Shown: positions 31,896 to 45,298 of the stretch, piece by piece | How positions within the stretch are numbered: position 1 is the stretch's first letter | Layout of the letters: every line of letters begins with the position of its first letter | From: Torymus aiolomorphi | Lineage: Eukaryota; Arthropoda; Insecta; Hymenoptera; Torymidae | Reading direction: 5' to 3' | Assembly (NCBI GenBank): GCA_036365515.1 | Contig: CM070876.1 | Location: 95,923,300 to 95,987,299, forward strand | DNA length: 64,000 bases | Notes under the pieces: model-generated | What the model saw: only the letters and a program-made list of their open reading frames with translations | Databases searched by the model: none | What the model was told of the DNA's origin: nothing | Program-made: the position numbers and the translations under genes

Positions 31896-32407
31896 AGTCT
31901 GAACTTATGTTTTTCTTTGATAGTTATATCTAACTCTACGGTCGCATTTAGACTTGGATCAATCAAAAAGTCCATAAAATGTTCGTATTTCGTTTTAACA
32001 GTCAATTTATACTCCCGTCGTAAGTTTGAATCTTTAGTATGAAATTCAGACCGGATTATGTTTCTGAATTCTCGTGATACATCGGTCGAAATACTGTCGC
32101 TTTTACTTGTATCTAGATTTAATTTCTTAATCTCTTTTTGTACTATAAGTGAGATATCATTCGGTCTAATCTTATTTGGTTCAGAAGCTATCACGGTAGA
32201 ATTATGAAAATCCTTTTTCTCAAAAATGTCATTATTCTCAATCGATTTATTGTTGGATTTTCCTGCCTGAGCTTCAGTCGCCTTCAAACGCTTTTCCACT
32301 TGAGTCAGTCGCTCATCCCCCGCCTGAGCTTCAGTCGCTTTCAAGCGCTGCTCCATTTGACTTAGTTGTTCATCCTTCGCTTTACTGTCACTTACCAGTT
32401 CGCTCAT
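31859..32407 (-). CDS. Copia Gag, N-terminal part
   Basis: The ATG at 32407 gives 182 codons. A duplicated 20-residue coiled segment (RLKATEAQAG twice) precedes a helical domain that includes EHFMDFLIDPSLN. It overlaps the upstream ORF's stop as ATGA. It is probably the Gag N-terminus, with the capsid part continuing in a different frame at 31895. Confidence 0.5.
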   Translation of the reverse strand: MSELVSDSKAKDEQLSQMEQRLKATEAQAGDERLTQVEKRLKATEAQAGKSNNKSIENNDIFEKKDFHNSTVIASEPNKIRPNDISLIVQKEIKKLNLDTSKSDSISTDVSREFRNIIRSEFHTKDSNLRREYKLTVKTKYEHFMDFLIDPSLNATVELDITIKEKHKFRLWDIIINRIDIT

Positions 32408-32862
32408 CTTATAAGGTTAAACTCAACCATCTGCATTGATATGGTTTGAAGTTGTTCTTCTATTGCTGAAGAATTATTTTCATTAATGTTTTTACTAGCT
32501 AGATTTTCTTTATTAAATTGTGATATCATATTTTTATTCACATATATTTTGTGATTTAATTTTTGTACGCCTATTATACTAGGTTTACCTATCACAATCT
32601 CGTCGTTTACTTTTGTCGCTTTCATTTCGTCGCTTTCAATCTGTCGCTGTTCGCTGCCGGCGTTCTCACTTGCAGCATCTATTTTCTTTTCATCGCCTTC
32701 TGTTACTTTCGGTACCGAACTCGCCCTTGTTTCAGTCACACCTTCTCCGTCGCTTTTCCTCGCCGCTGTTTCGTCATTACTTTGAGAGGATGTATTTTCT
32801 CTGCAATATGGCATCAAAAGTTCTCTTCCCTCCAACTCAGCCTTCTCTGTTGTAATTCTCAA
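32404..32862 (-). CDS. Unassigned ORF upstream of Copia gag
   Basis: An open frame of about 150 codons, Glu/Ser/Lys-rich and of low complexity, with no ATG at its upstream end. It ends in an ATGA overlap with the gag ATG. It could be a leader ORF or an extended Gag N-terminus. No domain seen. Confidence 0.3.
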   Translation of the reverse strand: MRITTEKAELEGRELLMPYCRENTSSQSNDETAARKSDGEGVTETRASSVPKVTEGDEKKIDAASENAGSEQRQIESDEMKATKVNDEIVIGKPSIIGVQKLNHKIYVNKNMISQFNKENLASKNINENNSSAIEEQLQTISMQMVEFNLIR

Positions 32863-33840
32863 GATACGTTGTTCATTCGTTGTTACAAACGCTATAGCTG
32901 TAAAAATCTTTTAATAAACAAATTAAGTAGAACACAAGCACTACGAATTTATACAAGATTCTAGAGAAAGAATTAATCTAGAGAAAGAAAGAAACATTAA
33001 TGCGGTTTCAGTAATAAAATCTTTTAGTAAATAAACCGTGCCGAACACAAGTACTACGAGCACTACTATTAATAATTTTCAATTTTTATTGTGAGTATTT
33101 TTCTCCAGATGTACCAAGTTCATCAGTTTTTCCGGTTTCATGTTTAAAAGCGACTAGGTTCTCCTCTAGAGCGATGTTCATTTTTCCGTCCCCATACAGT
33201 TGCCGAAACTCAAAAATTTCCTTCTGCGTTCGAGGAAACAACTCGAGATTTGTTTCATCTATGTATGGAACGTTTTTAAATTATTTATATGTAAATAGTA
33301 ATTTTGCTCAACTATAGATAGTTTACGAAATCATTTGGCTGCTGTGCATTTCTTAAAAATTTCCGATTCGCTTTCTTTCTTATATCGTCGTATAGCACTA
33401 CCGTCAATTTCTCTAATAGCGAAGTCGTTGCGCGCTTTCACCCGAAACAGTATACGCGCGCTACCTCCCCCAATCGTTTGTTCCACTCACGCGTTTCCTT
33501 CGCGCAGCCTTCTCTGTAGCTGCCCCTCCCCCTTTTTCTTAGCAGCGCGACACGTCTTCTCTCCTTCCCTTCTCTCAATTTGCATACGGGAGGTCTGTCG
33601 CTACCTTCCCTCGCGTACCTTAATGCGAGACACTCTTCCTCCTAGCGAGCGCACACGATACACTATTAAAAATTTTCACAATCTCACTTTATTCGGTGAG
33701 TTTCGTTAGTCACTTCTTTCTCAGTCGCTGTTCTCTCCTCCGTCTCAACTTTCTCCGTCGCCGTCTTTTTCTCCTCTCTCTCTTTCTCTCTCTGCGCGGC
33801 TATGTCACCGTCCATTACTCCTCCTAGGCCCCTAACCTCT
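32863..33840. other. Region beyond Copia gag, no gene
   Basis: Contains a degenerate direct repeat of about 115 bp spacing (AAAATCTTTTAxTAAAxAAA at about 32905 and 33020). A CT-rich stretch at 33480-33840 follows. No copy of the LTR-like segment was found. Confidence 0.4.
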
Positions 33841-33903
33841 TAAGGATATGTGGATGGTGGAAGCTCGGAGTTGTTGGCACGATAATTTACTAATCACTTA
33901 CAC

Positions 33904-33905
<2 letters not shown>
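33841..33905. repeat. Repeated cassette, copy 2
   Basis: Second copy of the 70-bp sequence at 25831. It is followed by the long TA tract. Confidence 0.8.
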
Positions 33906-36070
<2,165 letters not shown>

Positions 36071-36071
36071 A

Positions 36072-36667
36072 CGAGGGGTGTTCAAAAAGTAAGTTTCCCT
36101 GCTCCGGGAAAAAAGCAAAACACAATTTTTAGGTTAAAGTAACATATGTATTTATTGTTTGACTTATAAACTATTTTTCTACATAGTCCCCTTGGACTTG
36201 AATACATTTTTTATATCTGTTCTCAAGCTTTGACAAACCTTGTTTATAAAAATCCGTGCCCTGTTTTTTAAAGAATAATTTAACGATGTCTTTCACTTCA
36301 TCATTTGAATTGAAGTGATGGCCACCCAAACTTTCCTTTAATTTAAGAAAAAGAAAAAAGTCACTTGGTGCGAGATCTGGAGAGTAGGGTGGGTGATCAA
36401 AAATTTCCCATTTGAATTTTTCCAGTAAGGTTTGTGTTTTTTTTGCTGAATGAGGCCGTGCATTGTCGTGAAAAAGGTGGACACGTTTTTCACAGGTAGC
36501 TCCATGGTTTCCGAGCCGGTACTGATGAAAAAAATTTTTTCGGCAGCTAAGACCGGTTCCGCTCTTATCGGTATATCCTAAACTAAAACTATGTTCGGTC
36601 CCAGCTCGCTAGATGGCGCTGGGGCAGAACGGCAGACTAGGGAAACTTACTTTTTGAACATCCCTCG
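36072..36667 (-). mobile_element. Internally deleted mariner (DD34D)
   Basis: Terminal inverted repeats begin CGAGGGGTGTTCAAAAAGTA on the left and end with its near reverse complement at 36667. TA flanks both ends (36070-36071, 36668-36669). At 596 bp it is under half the normal mariner length. It sits inside the Cys-rich ORF described at 36668-37773. Confidence 0.95.
36172..36510 (-). pseudogene. Mariner transposase C-terminal remnant
   Basis: The minus strand encodes HDNARPHSA and PYSPDLAPSDFF with 34 residues between the second and third catalytic Asp, hence DD34D. The family end follows. The N-terminal two thirds, including DNA-binding helices and the first catalytic Asp, are deleted. 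Confidence 0.85.
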
Positions 36668-37773
36668 TACCTTTGTTTGTCTTTAATCTCTGAGCTGCAG
36701 TCCACATATAGCGAGAACAATCAAGAAAATATTGTTTTACTGTGGAATATGTCCAATTTTCGGATAACAATGTTAAAATATGAATTTTGGCACTTCTTGT
36801 AGTCTCTTTATTATATTTACATAAAATGTTATTGACTAGACTTTGTAAGGAATCAGATTCGTCTTTTAACTTTCTTAGATTTTTGAAACATGGTAACTCA
36901 ATTTCTAGAGTGCTGGTCATGATATTCAACACAACGTCAACAGTTTCTTCTAACACATCAATTGCCTTGTTTGCAAATATGATTTATTCTTGATTGTTTT
37001 GTCTATTAGTGGAATACCCAAAGCTAGAAGTTTCGAGTCAAGATTTCTTTCCATTTGGCTCTGTGTATGAAACTCTGAGCCTGATGCACTTACTGACTGT
37101 GAACAGCGTTCGCTTTCCTGTTCATTCAACACTTCATAAACATTTTTCATACTCGACGTGGATGCAGATGTAGATGGTTGATCATGTTTTACATTACTTG
37201 ATATTGCCTTCATAATAGAGTCATAACACTTGGAGCACATTTTTTGACCACAGTTAAGTTTCACATTACAAGCGGACAAATACTTTTTCAAGTTTCTGTG
37301 TCTAATTTTATCAAATTATGATCGAATAGCTGTCTATGACATTGGAATGGATCGTAACAATATTTATACATATTTAGTTGCTTATTAATATCAGTCATGC
37401 AGTTATCACACACTTTTTGGCCCGGAATCAATGTAAATTCACAATTTTCTCTTTCCACATCATCACACAGTTGTGATTCTAAAACTCTCAACAGTTTATC
37501 AATTTTTCTAGTATGTTTTTGAAAAGGATCGCAACAACATAACTAAGAAAGTGAATAGTTTATGGTGTACTTCCGTAAGTGAAAATCACAAATAACCTCA
37601 TCTTCGTTTTTCTTAAAGCCAATAATTCTTTTAGTCAAAATATTAGAATCATTCTCACTGAGGTCGATCACTTTGTGATGAATGTTTTGAACATTTAAAA
37701 ATGAAACATTACATTTTTCTTCGTAAAGTTTACCAATGCAGCATACATTATAAGACTGATCTGCCATAACCAT
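36668..37773 (-). pseudogene. Decayed Cys-rich repeat-family protein
   Basis: Pieces in successive frames read CCDPFQKH, then FTLIPGQKVCDNC, CGQKMCSKC, a Ser-rich linker, LGIPLIDK and AKIHILTLLSENWT followed by AAQRLKTNKG. I recall this combination from multicopy proteins of unknown function in insects and cnidarians. The copy has stops and frame changes near 37,540, 37,290 and 36,955. It is cut at its C-terminus by the mariner. No function is assigned. Confidence 0.5.
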
Positions 37774-37937
37774 ATTGTTAAAAAATCACAAATAAATTAA
37801 ATTATCCTAATGGTTTTGTTTTATTAGATTTTAATTCTATATAGTATACAACTACAAACTATGTACATACTTTGATCATTAATAGTAGCTACATTAATAG
37901 TATCTGCATCTACATTCTACCGCTATACACCAGAAGT

Positions 37938-38280
37938 ATAAGGGCTGATACACGCAAAAAGAAAGATGAATAGTTACAGAAAGTACACGGAACGATGGAA
38001 CAGTATATTTTGTATAGGTGATATCTTCGTTAGGGTGCAGCCCCGTGACGGCATGTGCTTGCCATGCTGGTGCGCGTACCGACCAATCCCAGCTCGTCTC
38101 GAGTGGACGAGAAGGGTCGAAGTGCACTCGAGTCAAGCTGGAATTGGTCGGCATGCGCACCAGCATGCACACATGCACTCCGTAACGATATTGGAGCCAC
38201 ACCCTAAGAAAATTGAGAGATTTCATTGTGCAGAACTAGAGTTCATTCGTCCACAGGCTTGTGTGTCTGGGTAGTCCCAG
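37938..38280. repeat. Foldback (stem-loop) element
   Basis: Around 38051-38177 the arms (GCATGCTGGTGCGC and GCGCACCAGCATGC with ACCGACCAAT and ATTGGTCGG) pair over about 44 bp. Weaker pairing continues outward to about 37,940 and 38,278. It is probably a MITE. 37774-37937 shows nothing. Confidence 0.65.
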
Positions 38281-38369
38281 AAAATTGTTCGAAATCGAAC
38301 GATTTACGCTAAAATGTTTACTAAATTTGTTTAAAAAGATGATTTTGATCTCTTATAATATCGTTTAAA

Positions 38370-38650
38370 CAATTTCTCATTTATTTTATACTATTATTGC
38401 GTATATTTTATATTGTGAAATTTGTTTTTTAAAAATATAAGAGCATAATCACTTTAAAAATTTTGATTTAAAAATATTTTCTTTGATTTTATTTGTATTT
38501 TTATATGGATCAAATCGAAACTTAATTAAATTTTATATACAATTTTCATTTAGCTAATTATTAAAATCTCTTCTCGTTCAAATAATTTCTCCTTTATTTT
38601 ATACTTTATTGCGTATATTTTATATTGAGAAATTTGGTTTTTGAATATAT
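38370..38650. repeat. AT-rich direct repeat (about 210-bp period)
   Basis: A 70-bp AT-rich segment (AATTTCTCxTTTATTTTATA) at about 38370 recurs at about 38580. It may be the displaced 3' side of the Helitron, since the palindromic element inserted at 38651. Confidence 0.5.
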
Positions 38651-39282
38651 ACACGGTGACCCATTTTAATCGCTACACCCGGATTTTTCGGATCCTAAGA
38701 CAGATAGGAGAAAATGATTCAGACAAAAGTTGTAGGGGACGAAGGGGGCCAAACGATGGTCCTAACAGCTTTGACCTTGAAATTGACCTTCAAGGTTATT
38801 TCAAGGTCAAGTGGTTTTTTTTAATAGGAACACCTATTTTTGACCCCGGATTCGGAAAGAGCGGGAAATTTTACGTTCAAAATCATATTGAGACATTCTT
38901 TTTCAAGGTCATTTCAAGGTCATTTCAAGGCCAAATGAAGGTCGAACTCCGAAAAATCCATTTTAAGTCGTTTTTTCCATGAGTCACAGGCTTAAGTGGT
39001 TCAAACTGATCGTAGGTTTAATAGGGAAACCCACACATCCAAAACTTTCACATCCCAGTAAACAAATATCAAACTTGCACATCCGAACCCCATGCTCTTC
39101 ATAGCCTCACATGCTAAACTGTTACACCAGATATCCCCCAGTCCCACACATCTCTACCCCATGTCTGATGTTTGTTTAACGGAAACTTCAAGATCATTAA
39201 AGCTTCTGTTGTAAATGTGTCAACCTTACGTTTAGCGCTACTCAGAAACAACGACGTGGACGTAGTAAGGATTGTTTCCTTT

Positions 39283-39614
39283 GGGGTGCTTGATTAAAGT
39301 GAGTCCCCTTGCCTCTCACTGTTCAGGGTGCTTGATTTAAGTGAGTCCCTTCGCCTCTCACTGATCGGGGTGCTTGATTAAAGTGAGCCCACTTGCCTCT
39401 CACTGTTCAGGGTGCTTGATTTAAGTGAGTCCCTTCGCCTCTCACTGATCGGGGTGCTTGATTAAAGTGAGTCCCCTTGCCTCTCACTGTTCAGGATACT
39501 TGATTTAAGTGAGTCCTTTCGCCTCTCACTGATCGGGGTGCTTGATTAAAGTGAGTCCCCTTGCCTCTCACTGTTCAGGGTGCTTGATTTAAGTGAGTCC
39601 CTTCGCCTCTCACT
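39283..39614. repeat. 84-bp tandem array in the left arm
   Basis: Four dimers of a 42-bp unit alternate between GTGAGTCCCCTTGCCTCTCA and GTGAGTCCCTTCGCCTCTCA versions. The array starts 11 bp downstream of the transposase stop. Confidence 0.95.
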
Positions 39615-39625
39615 TATGTGTTTAT

Positions 39626-40687
39626 CTAACCTCGAAGAAAATGTTCGAAATTACGACCATTTGCTTCCAGGCACATAGTCAAACGCCTTTGGAAGTGGCG
39701 AACGGTGTTTAGCAAAGTTTGCCTTGGAATGGCAGCGCATGCTCGACGAATTCTGTCCATCACGTCTACTCTTGTGGTGGGCCTTTCCTCAAAAGCGGCA
39801 TTTTTTAAATACCCCCATAAGTAAAAATCTGGTGATGTAAGATCTGGTGAGCAAGCAGGCCATTCAACCGGACCACCTCGACCAATCCATCTGTTACCAT
39901 ACTGCTCATTCAAAAAAGTCCTGACAATTCGAGCGAAATGTGGTGTTGCGCCGTCCTGCTGGAGCCACATTCTTCGTCGCGTTTCTAAGTCAACATCTTC
40001 CATCAATACAGGTAGTTCATCTCTTATTAGCGTTAAGTACGTGTGTTGATTATCACTTTCTTCGAAAAATAAGGGCCAATCACACATCCATTTATAATCC
40101 CACACCATACCATAATACTCCATCGTCTTTGATGGTTTACAGTTCTGACCCAATGAGGATTAACATCAGACCAGTAATGACAATTATGTCTATTCAATTC
40201 CCCATCACTTTGAAATTTTGCCTCATCAGAAAAAGAACAAAATTAAAAAGTCTGGATCATTTTCTATCATTTGTAAAGCCCATTGGCAAAACACAATACG
40301 CTGTTGAAAATGAGCAAACTGTAGCTCTTGGACCAGAGTAATATGATACGCATGATATCTAAGCACCTTCATAATTCTTAAAAATGTACTTTTTGGAAGA
40401 CCGATTTCCCTTTCGATTCGACGAGCGCTTATCTGTGGGTCAAGGTGAATTATTGCCAGAATAGTCACAACCCGATTATCATTTTCATCATATTGATGGC
40501 GCCTACGTTGACGAACCATGTGTCCACCACGAGCTCTTTGAGTTAAACGTCTGATAGCCATAGCGTCAGGGTGTCGTCTGTCTGGATAGCGTTCAGCATA
40601 AATTCTTGCTGCAGCACGATAATTACTTCGGCTTTCTCCTAAAGCCAACATCATGTCAACGATCTCGTTGGGCGGATAGTCAGCCAT
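39626..40687 (-). pseudogene. DD41D mariner-like transposase, left copy
   Basis: The ATG at 40687 starts an N-terminal helix-turn-helix half (EIVDMMLALGES, ISARRIEREIGLPKSTFLRI). The catalytic half follows in another frame, with QQDGATPHFA and CSPDLTSPDFYLWGYLK. Counting gives 41 residues between the second and third Asp. Frameshifts lie near 40,230 in a T-run after DPDF and again near 40,110-40,150. The frame ends at 39626. It is not functional. Confidence 0.9.
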
Positions 40688-41545
40688 TTCAGAGCCAGCT
40701 ATTAATTACTATTAAATTTGAATAGTGAAATGGTATCAAAAATATTTGCCCGTATACGGTCGCGACCAAAAAAGAAAAATGTTCCCAAATTATGGTAACT
40801 TTATCTGACTAAGTGTATTTGCCAAAAGTACTCCGATTGTCACACTTTTGTAATTGTAAGTTTTATAATAAAGTAATAATCATTAAATTATTTCTAATTT
40901 GAACTGCACATAATACTAAAACTTGCTTTTATTTTAAATATTGTGAATTATTGCCGTTCAAACTTGAGAAATACTAATATTGATAATGTAATCATCAAAG
41001 GCACATTTACAAATAATTTCTGTTCCGTCAAGATTTTTGTACAAAAAAGAAATGTTGTATCTTTATTCTTTTAAAAGTTATGAGTAAGTTAAAGATATGA
41101 GCTGTAAAAAAATGTCATTGTTTAAAAAGAAAAGTCATAACTTTCAAAAGAATAAAGATACAACATTTCTTTTTTGTACAAAAATCTTGACGGAACAGAA
41201 ATTATTTGTAAATGTGCCTTTAATGATTACATTATCAATATTAGTATTTCTCAAGTTTGAACGGCAATAATTCACAATATTTAAAATAAAAGCAAGTTTT
41301 AGTATTATGTGCAGTTCAAATTAGAAATAATTTAATGATTATTACTTTATTATAAAACTTACAATTACAAAAGTGTGACAATCGGAGTACTTTTGGCAAA
41401 TACACTTAGTCAGATAAAGTTACCATAATTTAGGAACATTTTTCTTTTTTGGTCGCGACCGTATACGGGCAAATATTATAATTATTAATATTTTTTATAC
41501 CATTTCACTATTCAAATTTAATAGTAATTAATAGCTGTCTCTGAA

Positions 41546-42613
41546 ATGGCTGACTGACTATCCGCCCAACGAGATCGTTGACATGATGTTGGCTTTAGGA
41601 GAAAGCCGAAGTAATTATCGTGCTGCGGCAAGAATTTATGCTGAACGCTATCCAGACAGACGACACCCTGACGCTATGGCTATCAGACGTTTAACTCAAA
41701 GAGCTCGTGGTGGACACATGGTTCGTCAACGTAGGCGCCACCAATATGATGAAAATGATAATTAGGTTGTGACTATTCTGGCAATAATTCATCTTGACCC
41801 ACAGATAAGCGCTCGTCGAATCGAAAGGGAAATCGGTCTTCCAAAAAGTACATTTTTAAGAATTATGAAGGTGCTTAGATATCATGCGTATCATATTACT
41901 CTGGTCCAAGAGCTACAGTTTGCTCATTTTCAACAGCGTATTGTGTTTTGCCAATGGGCTTTACAAATGATAGAAAATGATCCAGACTTTTTAATTTTGT
42001 TCTTTTTTCTGATGAGGCAAAATTTCAAAGTGATGGGGAATTGAATAGACATAATTGTCATTACTGGTCTGATGTTAATCCTCATTGGGTCAGAACTGTA
42101 AACCATCCAAGACGATGGAGTATTATGGTATGGTGTGGGATTATTAATGGATGTGTGATTGGCCCTTATTTTTTCGAAGAAAATGTTAATCAACACACGT
42201 ACTTAACGCTAATAAGAGATGAACTACCTGTATTGATGGAAGATGTTGACTTAGAAACGCGACGAAGAATGTGGCTCCAGCAGGACGGCGCAACACCACA
42301 TTTCGCTCGAATTGTCAAGACTTTTTTGAATGAGCAGTATGGTAACAGATGGATTGGTCGAGGTGGTCCGGTTGAATGGCCTGCTTGCTCACCAGATCTT
42401 ACATCACCAGATTTTTACTTATGGGGGTATTTAAGAAATGCCGTTTTTGAGGAAAGGCCCACCACAAGAGTAGACATGATGGACAGAATTCGTCGAGCAT
42501 GCGCTACCATTCCAAGGCAAACTTTGCTAAACACCGTTCGCCACTTCCAAAGGCGTTTGACTATGTGCCTGGAAGCAAATGGTCGTAATTTCGAACATTT
42601 TCTTCGAGGTTAG
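41546..42613 (+). pseudogene. DD41D mariner-like transposase, right copy
   Basis: This is the mirror copy of the left-arm gene. A 4-bp duplication (GACT) just after the ATG creates an early TGA. An in-frame TAG at about 41765 replaces an Arg codon. The T-run after DPDF carries the same 1-nt loss as the left arm. The catalytic half (42041-42613) is otherwise a clean frame, with FSDEAKF out of frame just upstream, then QQDGATPH and SPDLTSPDF. Confidence 0.9.
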
Positions 42614-42623
42614 ATAAACACAT

Positions 42624-42956
42624 AAGTGAGAGGCGAAGGGACTCACTTAAATCAAGCACCCTGAACAGTGAGAGGCAAGGGGACTCACTTTAATCAAGCA
42701 CCCCGATCAGTGAGAGGCGAAGGGACTCACTTAAATCAAGCACCCTGAACAGTGAGAGGCAAGGGGACTCACTTTAATCAAGCACCCCGATCAGTGAGAG
42801 GCGAAGGGACTCACTTAAATCAAGCACCCTGAACAGTGAGAGGCAAGGGGACTCACTTTAATCAACCACCCCGATCAGTGAGAGGCGAAGGGACTCACTT
42901 AAATCAAGCACCCTGAACAGTGAGAGGCAAGGGGACTCACTTTAATCAAGCACCCC
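42624..42956. repeat. 84-bp tandem array in the right arm
   Basis: Mirror image of 39283-39614, again four dimers. Confidence 0.95.
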
Positions 42957-43662
42957 AAAGGAAACAATCCTTACTACATCCACGTCGTTGTTTCTGGGTA
43001 GCGCTAAACGTAAGGTTGACACATTTACAACAGAAGCTTTAATGATCTTGAAGTTTCTGTTAAACAAACATCAGACATGGGGTAGAGATGTGTGGGACTG
43101 GGGGATGTCTGGTGTAACAGTTTAGCATGTGACGCTATGAAGAGCATGGGGTTCGGATGTGCAAGTTTGATATTTGTTTACTAGGATGTGAAAGTTTTGG
43201 GTGTGTGGGTTTCCCTATTAAACCTACGATCAGTTTGAACCACTTAAGCCTGTGACTCATGGAAAAGACGACTTAAAATGGATTTTTCGGAGTTCGACCT
43301 TCATTTGGCCTTGAAATGACCTTGAAATGACCTTGAAAAAAAATGTCTCAATATGATTTTGAACGTAAAATTTCCCGCTCTTTCCGAATCCGGGGTCAAA
43401 AATAGGTGTTCCTATTAAAAGAAACCACTTGACCTTGAAATAACCTTGACGGTCAAGTTCAAGGTCAAAGCTGTTAGGACCATCGTTTGGCCCCCTTCGT
43501 CCCCTACAACTTTTGTCTGAATCATTTTTTCCTATCTGTCTTAGGATCCGAAAAATCCGGGTGTAGCGATTAAAATGGGTCACCGTGTATAAACATATTT
43601 TTTAATAAATATATGCAATAAATATATATACATATTTATTTATATAACTAATTGCTTTTTTT

Positions 43663-45275
43663 TTAATTATCGAGAATTTCTTCCCAAATAATATTTTCAA
43701 TTTCTACTGAATTTTCTAAATTATTTTGTATATATATGTTATCTGGATTTCTACATCGTGATAAAGCAACATATAATTGACCGTGTGAGAATAATAGCCT
43801 TTTGATGTATAACCCTACATAATCAAAACTTTGTCCCTGAGATTTATTAATGGTCATGCAAAATGCTAATGTCAATGGAAACTGTTTTCTATAAAGAATA
43901 AACGGTAATGAAGATGATTCTCCTGTATTTAATGTAATTCTTGGAATAAAAAATCTATTACCTACTTTTTCTTCTGTTAATATTTCTGCTTCAATATTAT
44001 ATCTAAATAATTTGGTTATTTTAAGTCTAGTACCGTTACACAAACCTTCGTGTATACTCAAATTTCTAATTAACATAACAATAGCATTAACTTTTAAATC
44101 TAATTTATGAGGTGGCAAACCTTCATAAATATTGTTTAATGTTTCTATTGGAAAAAGTAGATGAATGTTGTCATCACTTTGATCAACACCTTTATGAGTC
44201 ACATAATCTGTACTATAATAAGTCTTCTTATCACCACTTAATAACATTAAAATTTTTTTATTCAAAAATTTAATGTCTTCATTATGAGGTGCTAAAATAA
44301 AACGATCATAATCATTTATTTTATTAATATTTTTATAAATTTGTAAGCAAACATCGTTAGTTCTCCAATTATTAGGTATTATAAAAGGATTTATATTACC
44401 GTCTCCAATTTGTAATAATAATTTTGAGAATTCATTATTCTGAGAACGAATATTGTGTTTTAATTTGAAAATTTTAAATAAATGCCAAAGCTCAGAATAT
44501 TTAATAGTGTCTTCAATTATAGCACTTCTAAATCCGTTTTTCATTACTGGGAGTATTTGTCGAAAATCACCTCCTAAAATCATTAATTTTCCCCCAAAAG
44601 GTAAATCGTTTGTACATAAATCTCTTAAAGTTCTGTCAATAATTTCTAAAGCTTTTTTGGGTATCATAGATGCTTCATCCCAGATTATGACTTCTGCTTC
44701 TCTTAATTTCTTTTTATCTGATTCTAATTTTAAAAAAGAATTTTCAATACTATTTAAATCTAATGGTAATCTAAAGATTCTATGAGTAGTCATTCCTTTG
44801 GGTAATAGAATAGACGCTATACCAGCCCAAGCCATTGATATAATATTTTTTCCTTTTGATAGAAAATAATAAATTAAAGTTTTATATAAAAATGTTTTAC
44901 CCGAACCTCTAGGACCGTTTATAAAATTGATTTTATTAAATTTTGTATAAGTTGTTTGAAAATAAATTTTTGATCTTCATTTAATTTTGTAAACATATCT
45001 TCGAATATTTCCTTACAAATTGAAATTATTTTACTATCGTATTTTATATCATTTATGATGGGATCAGGTTCAGGTAATCCAAAATCTGTACAAGATAAAT
45101 CTTCCAACAATAATAATTTATTTATATGATCTAATGCTAAGTTATGTTTATTTTCATGAAAATCTTCACTAAAGTATTTTTTTAAATTTTCCCAAATAAT
45201 ATTGGCTTGAATATTTTCTGTTAGTAGAAACGAAGTAAAAAATTTACGTAATTGAAAAGGAACATGATACGACAT
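43663..45275 (-). pseudogene. Helitron Pif1-like helicase domain, frameshifted
   Basis: 44919-45275 holds the lead-in (KLNEDQKFIFKQL). Walker A (GPRGSGKT, about 44895-44918) lies in the next frame with 43663-44835. That frame contains AEVIIWDEASMI (Walker B), LMILGGDFRQILPV, and the C-terminal MTINKSQGQSFDYVGLY and LYVALSRC motifs of SF1B helicases. A frameshift near 44,935 separates the two. The helicase would unwind the donor strand during rolling-circle transposition. Confidence 0.85.
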
Positions 45276-45298
45276 GCTTCTTCAAAAATTGTTTAAAT

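Larger units (their letters stand above)
27976..33100 (-). mobile_element. Ty1/Copia retrotransposon, decayed
   Basis: Minus-strand order gag, protease, integrase, RT identifies Copia rather than Gypsy. Many stops and frameshifts are present, RNase H is absent, and only one LTR-like segment (27976-28216) is recognisable. The deleted LTR element at 25914-27975 abuts it directly and may have inserted into its end. The right boundary is approximate. Confidence 0.8.
38652..43587. mobile_element. 4.94-kb palindromic Tc1/mariner-type element
   Basis: The left arm (38652-41083) and right arm (41135-43587) are near-perfect reverse complements around a 51-bp centre. Outer ends are CACGGTGACCCATTTTAATC and its complement, each flanked by TA (38650-38651, 43588-43589). 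Each arm carries one transposase gene, an 84-bp repeat array and long untranslated sequence. The inner ends do not repeat the terminal sequence. The unit therefore looks like a single bounded palindrome rather than two complete neighbouring copies. Confidence 0.9.

Noticed and set aside
39283..39614. Regular repeats resembling a CRISPR array (also 42624-42956)
   Set aside because: The units are contiguous without unique spacers, the sequence is eukaryotic, and the arrays belong to a mariner-like element.
38652..43587. Palindrome as an assembly artefact
   Set aside because: Not fully excluded, but the arms differ by several arm-specific changes (GACT duplication, TAG, T-run lengths), which a simple mis-assembly of one arm would not create.
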